The notes beneath the pieces were generated by a model that searched no databases, was not told the DNA's origin, and saw only the letters and a list, made by a program, of their open reading frames with translations. From positions 2,728,001-2,792,000 of the forward strand of contig JAZKJV010008882.1 in assembly GCA_037367405.1 (NCBI GenBank): DNA of 64,000 bases, given 5' to 3'. The stretch's first letter is position 1; every line of letters starts with the position of its first letter. This stretch comes from Ottelia alismoides (Eukaryota; Streptophyta; Magnoliopsida; Alismatales; Hydrocharitaceae). Both the position numbers and the translations under genes were made by a program. This document shows positions 11,818 to 24,904 of the stretch, one piece after another.

Positions 11818-14800
11818 TGATGAATCCACATTTCGTCATCTTTATTCTATCATTTTGGCATCAAAAACCCTAGCAAATACCTGTAAATAGCATTAAAATC
11901 ATCATCTTAGCATTCATGCATGTGCATCATATTAGTGTATAAAATGTTGTAATTAAATCCAAAATTATAGAATAAATAAAGAAAAGAAAAAGAATAAAAT
12001 ATTGTAAATATTTTATAACCCGAAACCCCCGAGACCTAGGCATCTTGATGAATAAGTCGACAAGGAATAAAGTAGGGGGAGATAAGGGTCAAATTCCTTG
12101 TTATTTTATTTATTCTTTATTCATTTTGGGACCTATTTTTGGTTCCACTTTTTATACATCAAATAAAGAAACTTTGTACATGAAAGTTGTAGATAATTTT
12201 ATATAGAAAAATACAAAATTGATTTCACTGAAAAATAATGTACAGATAAAAAGTTATGGTCTGAATAAAAATCCAGAATCCCAACTTCCCAGACCCGTAT
12301 CTCACAACTGACAACTCCAAATGCATCAAATTCACCTTTAATTGTATATAGAAGAAAATAAGCTATTTAATGGCAGTGGTTTCGCATTTGGCGGAGCTAC
12401 GGTTTGAAAGTTGAGTTTTGGACCCCTATTGTATACTTATACATATTAAAATATTCCATTTATTATTTATTCATTATTTTTGTATTTTTATATTTTTATA
12501 ATGTTGTAAATATTACGTATAATAATTATGTACATTAAAATCAAAATAAAACTCAAAGGAAAACACAAAATAAAATTCATATACCAAATACATAGGTAAA
12601 GTACACACACATATACCTATACTTTATATACTTTTATTAAGTGTACAAAACACATCATAAAAATAAAACAAAAATATATTTATGTGTATAAAAGTATTTT
12701 ATAATTTTATAAAATAATAAACAAAATTAAAGAAATTAAAAACACCAAAATAAAAATAAAATAATAACATATATAGAATAATATACCTATAAAGGGTATA
12801 AAGTAAACTTGCAAAAATATATATCATAAAAATAATTAAAAATCGTAATAAAATACTATATAAAATAAGAAACATTTTTTATTTTATAACCTAAAATTAA
12901 TTACGTCATTTATTATTTTTAAATCATTTTTTAAATCTTTTTTCATGAGTTTTTCCTGGTTGGTCCACGTGGACCAACCAGGGGCCAGAAGAGTTGACCT
13001 CGGGTCAACTCCCTGGTCCCACTCATGTAGCTGCGTCAGAGCGGATTTGACCCCTCTTTCGCCCATTTTTCGAGGGTGCATCTTTCACCCTTTGCCGCCA
13101 CTTCCTTCACGAAAGTTGTAGCTTGTACTACCAGGATTCGCGCCGACCACTGAGATCCTCCCAAATCTTCTTCGTCCGCCCGTGACCTCACCTCGAAGGA
13201 AGCTCCATCAACGTTTGTACAAAAACCCCCTCTCCTCCATTTTCAAACTTTGAACCCTTTTTGACCGTCCTCTTCATCCCATTGGGTGTGCTCTGGACCG
13301 GAGCTGGTGACAGGAGCTCCTCCAGCCTCCTCGCGGCGTGGTTTGGCGGTCGTTAAGCGGTCTCCACCCTCATCTCCGGCCAACGGCCGTGAGGTTCTTC
13401 CTTGGGCTTCTCAGCCCTCGAGGTTGCGTTTTTCTCATTTATCTCTTCGTAGGAAGCTAGCTGTTAGCAGTAGTGGTAGTTCTGTGCATTTAGTTTATGA
13501 TTCCGCTGGTTGATTCCCTCTGTTAGCACGCCCAAACACTCGCCGGAGCTCTGGAGCTCCGGTGACCACCTTCACCATCAATCGCTCCCGATCTATCGCC
13601 AATAAAGGCCAGGGCTCTGCCATGTTTTTCCTGTCAGTTTTTATTCTCCTTGCAGGTCCTGAAGGAGGCGTCTGAGCCTCAACATCTTCGTGCGCGAGTT
13701 CCCAGGTCCGCCGGAGCTTTCTCGCAGCGGGGGAAGGTCATTCCGTGGTCTTCTACCCCATATCGGCCACCTGGGAGTTTCGCCAGGGGCTCAGGTGACC
13801 GCTTTTGCTACCAACGCTGGTCGAGGAGGTCGGAAGCTGAGCTCCATCGTTTTTCAACGCGCCACGGGCGTGTTTCCTCCACTGTTCTTCCCACATCCCC
13901 GTGCACCGTGGATCTCCCTCGATTCTTGCAAGGCTACAAGTGCCGTTGGATGAAGATTATCCCAGCCGTCCGATTGCCCAACTCCAATCTAATCGGGACT
14001 GCACGATGAAGGGGTATCACGCGATCTGCGCGCGACACGTGGCGTAAGTAAAGGCCGCGCTGCCGTTGGATCACCCTGCCTGGGCATTTTGCACTATCAG
14101 CCCAGGGGTTTTGTTGTTTTATTTCGACTGCAGAAACATTTAATTGCCCTTGTCATATTTTTAATAAACTTTGCAATCGTGCCCCTTGCTCTTTCTGATA
14201 TCACTGCTATATCCCCGCCAGGCACGTGCGTACGCATGTGGCCCTGGCGTTTTTGCTGATAAGCCCGCAAGAAATTTTGTTATCAATCTTAGTCCAGCAA
14301 GTTTTTAGTTCATCTATATAATTTTGGTACTATTGCATTCTGGCCCTCGAATTTTCTGCTAATAACGCATATACCCCTGGCCGTGTGTATTGTTCTTTTT
14401 GCTTTTTGTATTTGATGCATGCACTTATAAAAACACAACAAAATCCCCAACAATCAGTAAGATATCTGTTACATAGTAGGTTATCATCATATTTTTATTT
14501 TTCATGTTTATTGCATTTTAATATTTATTAAAAATCAAAAACATCCATTTTGTGCACTGTCTAGCTTAGAAAACCCATAAAAAATATAAAAACTCTCCAG
14601 AAAAATTCCAAAAAATATATTTTGTGTATTGTAGTATCATTTTGCTTCCAAAAATTACTAAAAATCGCAAAAGAAAAACCTTAAAAATTCAAAAATACAT
14701 AAAAACTTCAAAAAAAATATATAAATCCTAGAAAACTCCAAAAATCACAAACTCAGTTTCTGTTTGTTCTAGATTTTATTAGCTTTCATTGAAAATTAGT

Positions 14801-15459
14801 GTGAAAATTTTTGGTTGTTGTTTGCTAATTTTAATTCCAATTTTACTCACAGACAGCACACATTTCACTGTTTTAGCTTATTTCAGTATTTAAAAATACC
14901 AAAAACACCTTGAAAAATACCCAAAAATCACAAAAGCAGTAAAAAAACCATAAAAATACCAAGAAGATTTTATTTCTGAATTTTTGGATATTTTTGCATA
15001 TTTTTATACATATTTTATCTTGTCTTTTGTTACATTGTCTTTACTTTCCAATATTAAAAAAAGAAACAAAAAAATATAAGATATAAAATATAAAAATCAG
15101 AAAATTAAAAAATCAAAATAAAAAATTAAAAATTAAATAAAAAATATAAAAATATATATAAAATCAAAAACCCACAAAAAATTAGCATAGTAGACACTTG
15201 ATCACAATTCACACACATTTTGAGCATTTTTGCCCCGATCTAGCCTTTCTGCTTCCTGTGTTCGACCTCTACACATACTTGCACTATACACATCTTTGTT
15301 GTAGAGTTATAATAAATTTAACTCCATACACTTTCACTTCTTTACTTGATTGCCGTGGGTTAATTGTTGATTAATTGAGGTTTCGTGAGCGGTCGCTCAT
15401 CGACATTGTGGTCCCGCCTTGTGCGGACTATTTTGACCCTCGCCAAATCTCGGTTATCA
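11818..15459 (+). repeat. 3' LTR of the nested element
   Basis: 3642 bp, collinear with 2157-5815, starting TGATGAATCC and ending TTATCA. It keeps the GC-rich island (about 12955-14080), the 28-bp palindrome at 12955-12982 and the 75-codon frame at 13286-13513. It is followed by AATGC, the right copy of the target duplication, and then directly by the Athila protease reading frame on the opposite strand. Confidence 0.93.
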
Positions 15460-18230
15460 AATGCCTCTTGGTCTCTTAATCGATCTATCAATAAACTGAA
15501 GGATCATCTTGGTTGTTTTAAGAGGTCCTAAGCGAAATTCAGTTAGTAAAGAGGAAGGCATGGTATTAATGGAGGAACCACTATCAAGAAGAGTATGATC
15601 AAATTCTTGATCAAAGATATGGCAATAGATGTCAGGTGCTCCCTTTTCTTTCTTTTTAGGTGGAAGATTACTGATGGCATGAACTGTGACCATGGTAAAG
15701 ATGTGCTTCTCTGTTTCCTTTCGTCTGTTATTCCTTGGTTGACATTTTTGTGTACATGCCTCTTTCATTCCCTATTTTACTGTAGGCATGTATTCCATGG
15801 CCTTAAGGAGTGGCATCTTTAGAAAGATGTTCTGTAAGATCTCAACTACTCCAGGATCAGATAAGGCTGTTTTTAATTTTTGAAATTTTTTCGATTTGAG
15901 AGCAGAAGGAAATGCACTGAATCAGAAGAAACATGTAGACGTTCATTTCCATTATTCAAAATAGAATCATCATGTACAAAAGTACAACCAGATTCAGTCT
16001 GTACAATGTTGTCCAAATCAGATGGAGGGAAAACAGAATCTAAAATAGAACGGGATGCTGCTGCTGGTGAAGAGGAAGAATCTGCGACTGGTATATTCTC
16101 CCTTGCTGATGGTGATCTACATCTGCCTGGTGAAGGTGGTGGTGAAGGCGGTGAAACTCTAGTCTTGGATGCTGCTACACTGGTCCTCTCGACTGCTGGT
16201 GAAGGAGATGATATAAAAGATGATCCTCTCTCAGTGGCTCAATCTCCCAACCCCAACTGTGTAGGTGGTTGCAAGCTCCTACCTCTCTTGAGATGAATGG
16301 CGTCAGATAAACATGTAAAATCAAGGGACATACTTGTTTCGGGGGTGGGTGGGCTATTTGCTACTTGCTCCTTACGTTTGAAATTTTTAGGCTTGGCTTC
16401 GACCTGTGCTGGAATCAGTGTCTTAGTGGTGTTCAAGTCATCAATCCATTGAGTCAGTTCATTCATGTTCTTCATGAGCAATGCAAGCTGGATTAGTGCT
16501 GGGTTAATTGAAGGGGCCTCAGGTTTCTCATTGACTGGCTATCGCTGAGACTGATAGTATGGAGGCTTTTGGTAACCATACAGATTCTGATAATGAGGAG
16601 GAGGGGGAGGACTCTATCCAAAATATGCAGTATGTTGCTGGTTAGGCTAAGGAAAGTACATAGACTGCTGTTGTGGTTGGCCTTGTCTCCAATTTTGGAA
16701 CTGTGGTGGAGGCTGAAAGTGAGGCTGGAACTGCTGGTGAAAGTACTATTGTTGTCTGCCTCCCTGAAGCTAGTGGGCGGGTCTCTGACCCAGCTGTGAA
16801 CCCAACTGGCCTTGCCCTGACGGATGGGGATGGTTTCGCTCACGGTCGAACCAGATACCATTCACCTCCTGAATGACAAGTGTAGGTGGAGACTGCTGCT
16901 CAGGAATGTAGGCTACTTCCTGCTGGTACGAAACTATCTGATGTGCATGCTGCCAAGCTTGATCAGGTGTCTGCACGTAGTAGACATGCTGAAATGTGGA
17001 TGGTCCTCTGCTACTCTACTGGGTGGAAGACGTTTGCTCCCTAGTAGAGGTATCGGCTGCTGCACTTGTATTGTGGATTGCACTAATCGTACTAACAAGA
17101 AGCTCCGGGTTCTTTGTTATCTCATCCATCTTAACCAGGTTCTTCGTCCTCTGCTCGATTACATGAAGCTTCTCAAGCTCTTTTGATCATTTCTCAATAA
17201 TGATACTTTGGATAGGTGATTTCCAATAATGGTTAGATTAGAACTTTCCACCCTATCCACTTCATGTGATGCCATCACATTGACATCCTTGTGGGGTATT
17301 GTAGGGGTGGTGACGGGGGTGCTTCTGAAAAGCACGTGAAGAAGAAAGAGTTGCTGAACTCTCCGTCATCTCCTCAAAAATTTGATACATGACATCCTCG
17401 TCCTTGTTGAAGTGGCTCCCCCCACAAGTGGCATCTACCAGCTTCTGATTCTTAATGCTTAAACCCCCAAAGATATTTTGTACAAGGCTAATCTTTGGAA
17501 TATCATGATGGGGTCATTTCTCCATCAGATCTTTGAATCTTTCCCACGCCTCGTAAATAGGCTCTTGGGTTGGAACATCTAGGAGAAATCAGCAATCAAG
17601 GATCGCATTTGGTTGAGGCATCCAAGTGGATAATACTTGCTCAGAAATGTGGACCTCAACTCTTCCCAAGTAGTGACAACCTTCCCCAAGTGATTTAACC
17701 AATATAAAGCTTTTCCCATCAGACTAAATGGAAAGACGATATCTGCACTACCTCTAATGGGACATTTGGGTAGTGTACTGTTCCACAAATGCGATCAAAC
17801 TGCTGGAGGTGTATATAAGGTTCTTCATTAATATTTCCATAAAATATTGGGAGAAGAGGTAAAATAGTAGGCCTAAGCTCAAACTGCCCGTGAACCGCAG
17901 GGATTTATATCCAAGAATTTATCTGTCCTGCCCCTGGATTATAAGCATCTTTTTAATGTAGGCTTAGCCCTAGGTTCTATGTGAGGTTCTTCTCCCCCAT
18001 TCCCACCTCCAGGGTTTCTATTATCCCCCTAACTCATGTCTTCTCTTTCTTGTCTCATCTCAAGAATCATATCTCTCACTGTGGCGTGGAAATTAGCCTT
18101 CTCTGTTAACTGGGCTTGAATTGAATGGAGGCTAACATGGTATTGTTGATCTCGCTCTGCTCTGACATGGTTCCCTTTCCCTTTGGTGGCATTAAGTGTC
18201 CAACTTCCGACTCTGAAAATATACACGCCA
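15460..18230 (-). pseudogene. Athila-like gag and protease N-terminal part
   Basis: Read right to left: a start-like MPPKGKG segment near 18190; a gag core at about 17860-17570 with the pattern DRICGTVHYPNV then FPFSL, ALYWLNHL, TWEELRSTFLSKYYP, typical of the plant gypsy gag (retrotrans_gag family); a proline/glutamine-rich gag C-terminus at about 17000-16240; and the protease at 15768-15460 with HTLLDSGSSINTMP, a canonical DSG active site. Many stops and shifts break the frame. The protease stops at 15460, where the nested element begins, and continues at 2151. No clear CCHC zinc knuckle was seen. Confidence 0.8.
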
Positions 18231-19853
18231 CTCGATTAGTTCTTAGAATTGATGGAGTCTTAGATATTAAATTTGAGATTAAAGCCAATCTCAAATAGTG
18301 GATTCATGGATGTTGTGAAGGGTGAAGTGGAGAAAGAGGAATATTCGTAAAGTGAGTCTCCCTGAATAGAAGGTGAACGGCTCGGAGTGTAGAATGAGTT
18401 CGTGAAGTCCAAACGAGAAATACTCCGATCCGACATTTTCGAAATCCATAGGAAAGATGCGAGAGCACAAAGGTCAGTGCAAGAGTGAAAGTAAATGAAG
18501 GTGCAAGCTGCGTAGAAGGATCTTTATCACTAGTATGCAAACACAATACAAACACCCAGTTCACCAACTCAACTCATTGTGAAGAACGTAAAGGTTCGAT
18601 CAATTATCTTATTAATTTTAGAGTTTGGTGATAATACAAGATATCAGAGCGGTTAAAGCGTACTGTTAAGAAGCCAATGCTCTCAGGAGACTGGCCAAAT
18701 CCCACAATTAGATCTTTCCCAGCCAGTTTGAATTGCGAATTGTTTACCGGCTACCCGGTCAATTCAATCTGTTAAGGATGTCGCGGGCCGCTTTACCGGC
18801 TACCGTAGAGATCCTCACTGGAGAATGACTAACCCAATATAGCAGTATGAAAAGAGGTTGCGTGGTTCTATCCTAGTGTGTGGGTCGCTCTCTCGCTACA
18901 TATAAACCAAACAATGAGGGAGTTACTCTCCCAAAACAATGATTTTTCCTTATTTTATTTTAGGGTCAAGTTTTCTTTAACAGTCCCATATTTTAGGCAG
19001 TTATCACTTGGTTAAAATATTTTCAAAGAATCATCTACCAAGTGTCCAATTACCTTTTTATCTTATGTGAGTGAAAACAAGGAAGGAGATCAGAAATGTC
19101 AATGCACGATTAAAAACGATGATGCATGCAGGGGTTAGAGATGCGTACCTTGTCGCCAGCACTATACATGCAAAATGATCCAGGCAGAATTTAAATACAG
19201 AAAAATAAGCTATCTTATATGATGCAAGTGAATCGTCCTAGATGATAACTTCTATTAACGGGCAAGAACAAGTTAATTTGAATAAGTCCAAATTATGCTC
19301 TATTGTATAGGCACTGAAATTCTTGCTTAGGGTGTTTGGACCTAATTAATTACCTGGCTCAAGCAAATTAATTAAAGCAATCAAGAGTTAGCTCACGAAA
19401 TCCGCGTGAAATAAAGAAAATAAAGGCGATGAAAACAAATCCAGTGTGGTTCCCCAAGTGCACAGGCACTTGGTGAAACAGACCCTGCAACCAATGAACG
19501 TCCTAGTTACAGTGTTCCACTGCAAGAAATAAATAAGAAAACTAAGTTTTTCTCTTTCTAATTGGTCTCCTTCAAATCTTCTTCTCCTCCTTTCACGCTA
19601 TCATGCGGCTTGGTAAAGAATCAAGCTGTCTCTGCTTCGCTTGGGTGCTTCGTCTCTCCTAGGATCGCCTCCTTCTCTTCGTTGGCCCTCGCAAGAAAAA
19701 GAAAAGAGAGAATATGTAAGGAGCCAATTATAGAAATATGAGCACAAAAAATGAAATGAATGCAGTGGATATGAACAATGGAGTGAATGTGAAGAGATGT
19801 AAACAACTAAGAATAGCAGGTCAAAAGAGAAACCTAACTACCCTCGACGTGCC
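18231..19853 (-). other. untranslated leader of the Athila-like element
   Basis: About 1.6 kb between gag and primer site on the minus strand. Short frames only. It contains no recognisable domain, tRNA or hairpin array comparable to that of the nested element. Confidence 0.6.
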
Positions 19854-19871
19854 TCCCCAGCAACGGCGCCA
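19854..19871 (-). promoter_or_regulatory. primer binding site (tRNA-Asp type) of the Athila-like element
   Basis: On the minus strand TGGCGCCGTTGCTGGGGA matches the complement of the plant tRNA-Asp(GUC) 3' end with one mismatch, as I recall the tRNA. It lies six bases from the LTR end at 19878 and sets the element's orientation. Confidence 0.88.
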
Positions 19872-19877
19872 TTTTAT

Positions 19878-22800
19878 TGACACATGATTCTCGAGGATTG
19901 ATAATTAATAATGGATATGATCGTTTTGATCCCCAAAAATTCTGGGTCAAACAAACAATTTTTTTTCTCAAGCTGCAAAATTAACTAAAAATGAACATCG
20001 AAGCAAGAGAAATTTTTTCTACTTATTTACCTGTATACCGAACATGATCGAACACAGGAAGGCTACAATTCCCGGGGGTTATTCAATTAATCGACGAAAA
20101 ATCAAATAAGAGAAAAGTAGAAATCTCAAAGGCAAACTATCCTTGGTTTTTTGGATTTTTTTCTCTTTCTAATTTTTTATTTTTTTATTTCTATTTTTTT
20201 ATTTTCTGATTTTCAAATTGTTAGTGATTTTAATTTTGCAATTTTTAAATTTCAAATAAAGAATAATATGCACAAGATAAGAAACATGTGCACCAAACTC
20301 TTTATGTATTTTTCAATTACATCAAAAATGCTCATAAAAATACAGAGAAAATATTTTTTGTTTTAAAGATTTTGAAATGTTTTTCAGAATTTTTATAGAA
20401 ATTTTAGATTTTTTTTTGTATTTTTCTTAAAATCATACCATGGCAAAAATGAGAAATAGTGAACATCCTAGAGAAATTTGCAACTTAAAAATATTTTAAA
20501 TGCTCAAAACTCCTGACAATTATTTTTATGATAAAATAGGGATAATTATCTACAAACAGGGACTGAAATCATGTTTTTTGGATTTTTGTTTAATTGTTTA
20601 TGATTTCGATAAGACATTTACTATTTTTCAATTTTTTGGATTTTAAAAGGAATTAATACGTGAAATTTGGAAAGAAATGAAAAGACAATGAAATAAAACA
20701 ACTCATTTTTTGGATTTTTTGAAGAAATATTTAAATTTTTATGAATTTTTGAATTTCAGAAAGAGAAAAAGACACTGTTTTTTTAATAAATATCAAATAG
20801 CAACAAAATATGATGAAATTTTTACACAATGATCCGGGACACAACAGGAATATTCACAATTTTTTGTATAATTTTTAAAATAAAAACATTTATTTCATCA
20901 AGGAGAGCGAGCAAATTTAATGTCTGAAAACATAGGGACTGAAAGGCAATGCTTAATATTTTTGCATTAAATAAATACACAAAATAAATACAGAGAAAAG
21001 GTTGTAGTTTACCCACAGTAGGCATGTGACTTTCACGTGCTAGATAGAGAACAAGGGTCTTTTTCGCAAATTGCAGAAATCTAGAGGGTCGTTTTGATAT
21101 TCCCCAATATATTTTTAAACCCCTATTAGGGTTTCTTCATTTCAAGCAAAGGGAAAGGGCACATCGCCCGCCCTCTTCTCTTCGTCAAGTTCATAAGGGG
21201 CGCACAATGGGCCAAGGTGCGTTGCCCTTCTCGTGTTCACCAACTTGTTGTCGGCGACGATGGCAGAGTGGTGGCACGCACAGCTTTGCCCTAGGCAGAG
21301 GTCGATGAGGTGATTTGTGGTGGAGGGGGCGGTCGGGCTGGAGCGGCTCTGCCCCAGGCGGAGGCCAGTGGAGTCGCATGCGGCATCGCACGCGGGAGGC
21401 GGTTGGGGCGGTTGATGGCACAGTGGCGATGACGCCTCGTGCGGGGGCGATATGGATGGTGGTTGTACCCCGTGCGTGCTCGCATGATGGTGGACGGAAT
21501 GCATGGCGGCTGCTCCAAGAAACAGTCAGAGATGCTCCTCAGGTGGCTTCACCGCACACGGTGGTGGTGCGGCCCCCAGGTGGAGGACGCGTGGCGACGT
21601 GGATGTCGGCGGGTTGTCGGAACTCTTTTATTTTTTATTTTTTTATTTTTTTCAAATGTAAACAAAAATAAAAAAACCTTTTTTATTTTTTTGTAAATCC
21701 GAAATAGAGAAATAATAAATAAAAAATATATTATTTATTTATTTTATTTCTTTTATGTGGTCCTGCAAAACAAATGTTAGAGAGAAAGAAAACAAATATA
21801 TTTTTTTGTTTTTTATATAAAAATTAGGATGTGAGCATGATGATTCATCCTAAAAACCAAAATGAAAGATGTAGATGAGTGTAGTTTCGATGAAAATGAC
21901 TGATGGAACTGGATCTCCGATCATCGTGCGTGGTCGGAGGTGAGAGATCGTGCGAGGAAGAAACAAATGCAGAGAGATCGAGAAAATGAGATGAAAATTC
22001 GAGTCGGTTGCGGATTATATCGTGATGGTGGATTCTAAGATCTAGATAAAAAATGACTATGAAATAAAGATGCAAAAAATTAAACTAAGGTTAATTTATA
22101 TGAAAGAGAAGAAGAAAATGTGGATTTCACCTTAGGAGCGGAAAAGACTTGATCGCCTCAACGAAGGCCGACGCGCTGTCACCGGACGGCTGGGAGGCTA
22201 GGCACCCTTCTACGACAAGAAGACTCTCAGAGATCGGACTCCTCTCACCAAATATTGATCAAGTTGAAAAGATGGACGAGGAGCCATATTAATTTGAATT
22301 TTTGAATTTTTGGATAGGATAAGAGATAAGAGAAAAGAAATTTTGAAATGAGATAAAGTAGAAAGATAAATGTTATAAAATATTTACAAAAATTAACTAA
22401 TTTTTTGTATTTTCGTCACTTTATTTATTAGAGAATTAAAAATTAATTTTTTTTATTTTTGTGGTAGTTAGTTAAGAAAAGTAAATATATGCATATGCTA
22501 TGTACAAATACGACATTATCTACATAGGTAAATAAGCAAATTATTTTTTTTATTTTGATTTTTTTTTATATTTTAGATAATCAGTAAAAAATATTTAGAA
22601 ATATTTACAAATACAATATGTATAAATACATGGCAAAATTGCACAAACCATGCCAGAAAACCGACTTTCCATCCGTAACTCCAAAAATTATGAAATCACA
22701 TTTTTTAAAGATAATTTAATTTAGAATACAATGGAAGTGAGTTTGGTTCAATCTAAGTTCATACAGAGCCAGAATTGATCTTTCAATGGTTGCTTAATAA

Positions 22801-23283
22801 CTTTTCCTGATATGGTTACTTTTATTAAATACATGATTTCATTATGCAATTATTTTTATTATTTAGCCAACATTTTTATGTACATCTATTTTTAAAAAAT
22901 TATTTTATTTAAGTTCAATTTATATACAAATAAAATAGTGTTAGTTTTAAACAAATATACAAATTAAGTGAGAAGTATTTACAACACACATTTTTTCGGA
23001 TTTTCTGATTAAGGGCCCTATCTCCCCCCTACTTTATTCCTGGTTGATCAGGTCAAGTCTTGACCTTCTCTCAGGGTTCGGGTCAGCCTGTATCTATTAC
23101 ATATATACAGTCTTTCTTTCTTTTCTTTCTTTCTTTCTTTATTTATTTTAGGTTAGAATAATATACAAATATACAATATTTACAAACAGATGCAAGTTAG
23201 TAAGAATATGAAGTTAGTATTATGTACATGTATTTTATAAGAGATTTTAAGCTAAAATAAATGAATAAGGATTTCCCCAACCA
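19878..23283 (-). repeat. 5' LTR of the Athila-like element
   Basis: On the minus strand it starts TGGTTGGGGAAATCC at 23283 and ends CATGTGTCA at 19878, about 3.4 kb. The right boundary is set by the chromovirus integrase frame that begins immediately at 23284. As in the nested element's LTR, AT-rich flanks surround a GC-rich island (about 21140-21620). A block near AGGAATAAAGTAGGGGG lies about 242 bp from the start, the same place as in the nested LTR. It also holds a 17-bp palindrome (23050-23066), a CTTT-rich microsatellite (23110-23150) and several short T/A runs. No gene is seen inside. Confidence 0.75.
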
Positions 23284-23713
23284 AGGGTGTATTGCGATTC
23301 GGCAAGAAGGGGAAACTTACTCCTTGATACATTGGACCTTTTGAGGTTCTGTAACAAATCGGAGAGGTGGTATATCGTATTGCATTATCACCACAATACT
23401 CAAAAGCTACATGATGTACTCCATATATCTATGCTAAGGAAGTACACTCTTGATCCTTTGTACGTGATCGAGCACGAGGTTCCTTATACTCAGTCCAATC
23501 TTACTTTTGAGGAGAAACATGTCCGTATAGTAGATTGTAGAGACCATCAGCTTCGTCGACGCATAGTTCTGACGGTCAAGGTCCTCCGACAGCATCATCA
23601 GAAGGAGGCTACCTAGGAGATGGAGAGTGAAATGTGAGAGAAGCATCCACAATTTTTCGGTATGTCCCTTGGCTAAGAAATTTCGAGGACAAAATTTTTT
23701 AAGAGTGGTAGAT
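23284..23713 (+). pseudogene. chromovirus integrase C-terminus and 3' end of pol
   Basis: From the LTR junction the frame reads GVLRFGKKGKL, then YIGPFEVL, IALSP and, after a shift, LHISMLRKY, LTFEEKHVRI, VKVLRQHH and ISRTKFF at about 23690. This is the conserved C-terminal stretch of Tekay/Del-type Ty3/gypsy pol that follows the integrase core. Stops occur inside (for example TGA after KLTP). The rest of this element must lie to the left of the Athila 3' LTR, outside the window. Confidence 0.85.
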
Positions 23714-24240
23714 TGTAACAACTGAATAAATTCTAGCAAATTTACCTTTTATTCCCTTATTACTAATAGCGATTTGATTCCAAAATTAATAGGTATTAAT
23801 GCCCATTGATTTCCCATTTGAGAGCAAAAAATTCCATAAATCACCCTACCCTACCCTCCCCTCACATCACATGCTTTTGAAAAAGGAGAGAGAGAGAGAG
23901 AGAGAGAGAGTTAGAGGGTCATTAGATATAAGGACAGAGGGAGAGTTCGAGAAAGAATCTCACTGAGAGATTTATCCTCGTCATAGGAGAGATCAACGTC
24001 GAACCGATGGTAGAGCACGTTGGCTTGGGAGAAAGGAGTCGATCCGTAGGAATACTATATGATTAATCGAGTTATGCCTTTCAACAATAATTGCGATAAG
24101 TATCTGCCTAGCTTGCACAAAATACGATCTCAAAAGAATATACGGATTAGGGTATGATCTTCAAATGTATTACTCGGTTTCGTTGATTAATATGTTAACG
24201 CGGTGACTTGATTTAAGAAAATTTTACATATGCCTTGATC
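23714..24240 (+). repeat. start of the chromovirus 3' LTR, far end not determined
   Basis: TGTAACAACTG begins at 23714 directly after the end of pol and a short purine stretch, the expected start of a Tekay/Del-type LTR. It contains a (GA)n microsatellite at about 23887-23910. I could not locate the far end because no second copy is in the window; 24240 is arbitrary. Confidence 0.55.
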
Positions 24241-24724
24241 TTGTACGATCATATACTATATTTAGAATAAGACTCCTAAATATATTTTCGATCGAACTGT
24301 TTGGATAGTATCCATACACATCGGAATCTACCCCACTAGGATATCTGGTCGCCACCTTCGGCAACCTGGAGATGGAGGATTAATTGCACATGTTTGATAG
24401 TTTATAGTAAGAAGCTAGATATGACTGTTATGAGTACACGACATTTCTCAATATAAGCCACAATGAAGTCAAACCATTTTTCACTAATGTTTCCTGTATG
24501 ATTGGAAAAAAAATGCTCACACCAACGTGCATGTAAGTCCAGACTCCATGCATATTTGCTTATTAGATTAATATCTTTTGATGAAGATAAATCACATGTT
24601 CTATCATTCTGATGGATTCGTTAACAACGTTTCAACCCTAATCTCCTTCAGTGTTCATGTTTACCGATATTTAAGATTTGGTTTGGCAAACATATATTGA
24701 GTTACATATTTTAAAATTACCATC

Positions 24725-24904
24725 AATAATGGAAATCTACAAATTATAATATGATTTACCAAAGATAATTATGTGTGGATAAATTAACTCCAGGATGCAC
24801 CCAAATAACAATCTAATAATGGAAATCTACAAATTATAATATGATTTACCAAAGATAATTATGTGTGGATAAATTAACTCCAGGATGCACCCAAATAACA
24901 ATCT
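24725..24904. repeat. perfect 90-bp tandem duplication
   Basis: 24725-24814 and 24815-24904 are identical as read, starting AATAATGGAAATCTAC and ending AATAACAATCT. No coding content. A perfect copy in decayed surroundings implies a recent local duplication or an assembly artefact. Confidence 0.9.

Larger units (their letters stand above)
2157..15459 (+). mobile_element. complete non-autonomous LTR retrotransposon (LARD-like) nested in the Athila-like element
   Basis: Two direct repeats of 3659 and 3642 bp (2157-5815 and 11818-15459) bound a 6.0-kb interior. The LTRs open with TGATGAATCC; the 3' copy ends TTATCA and the 5' copy has TTA in place of TCA. Flanking 5-mers are AATGT (2152-2156) and AATGC (15460-15464), a target duplication with one change. 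A tRNA-Asp-like primer site follows the 5' LTR and a polypurine tract precedes the 3' LTR. The interior codes only for one protease-containing protein; RT, RNase H, integrase and a recognisable gag are absent. Size and long LTRs recall large retrotransposon derivatives, but an almost open protein frame is unusual for them. Enzymes would have to come from a related Athila-type partner. Confidence 0.92.
1..23283 (-). mobile_element. Athila-like Ty3/gypsy LTR retrotransposon, 3' end beyond the window, split by a nested element
   Basis: On the minus strand the order is LTR (23283-19878), tRNA-Asp-type primer binding site (19871-19854), leader, gag-like region, protease, then after a 13.3-kb interruption the rest of protease, a linker, RT and the start of RNase H, running off the left edge. 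The interruption at 2157-15459 falls inside the protease gene: the frame leaving the right flank resumes in the left flank once the inserted element and one target-site copy are ignored. The tRNA-Asp primer site, LTR over 3 kb and RT type point to the Athila lineage. The 3' part, including integrase and 3' LTR, lies outside. All reading frames carry stops and shifts, so this is an old copy. Confidence 0.85.

Noticed and set aside
18640..18680. ATCAGAGCGGTTAAAGC resembling a tRNA or copia primer site
   Set aside because: No cloverleaf could be drawn and no LTR ends next to it; it lies in the Athila leader.
21142..21671. Several 75-120 codon frames on both strands in the GC-rich part of the Athila LTR
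   Set aside because: Overlapping frames in all directions, low-complexity Pro/Arg/Ser composition and position inside an LTR point to chance.
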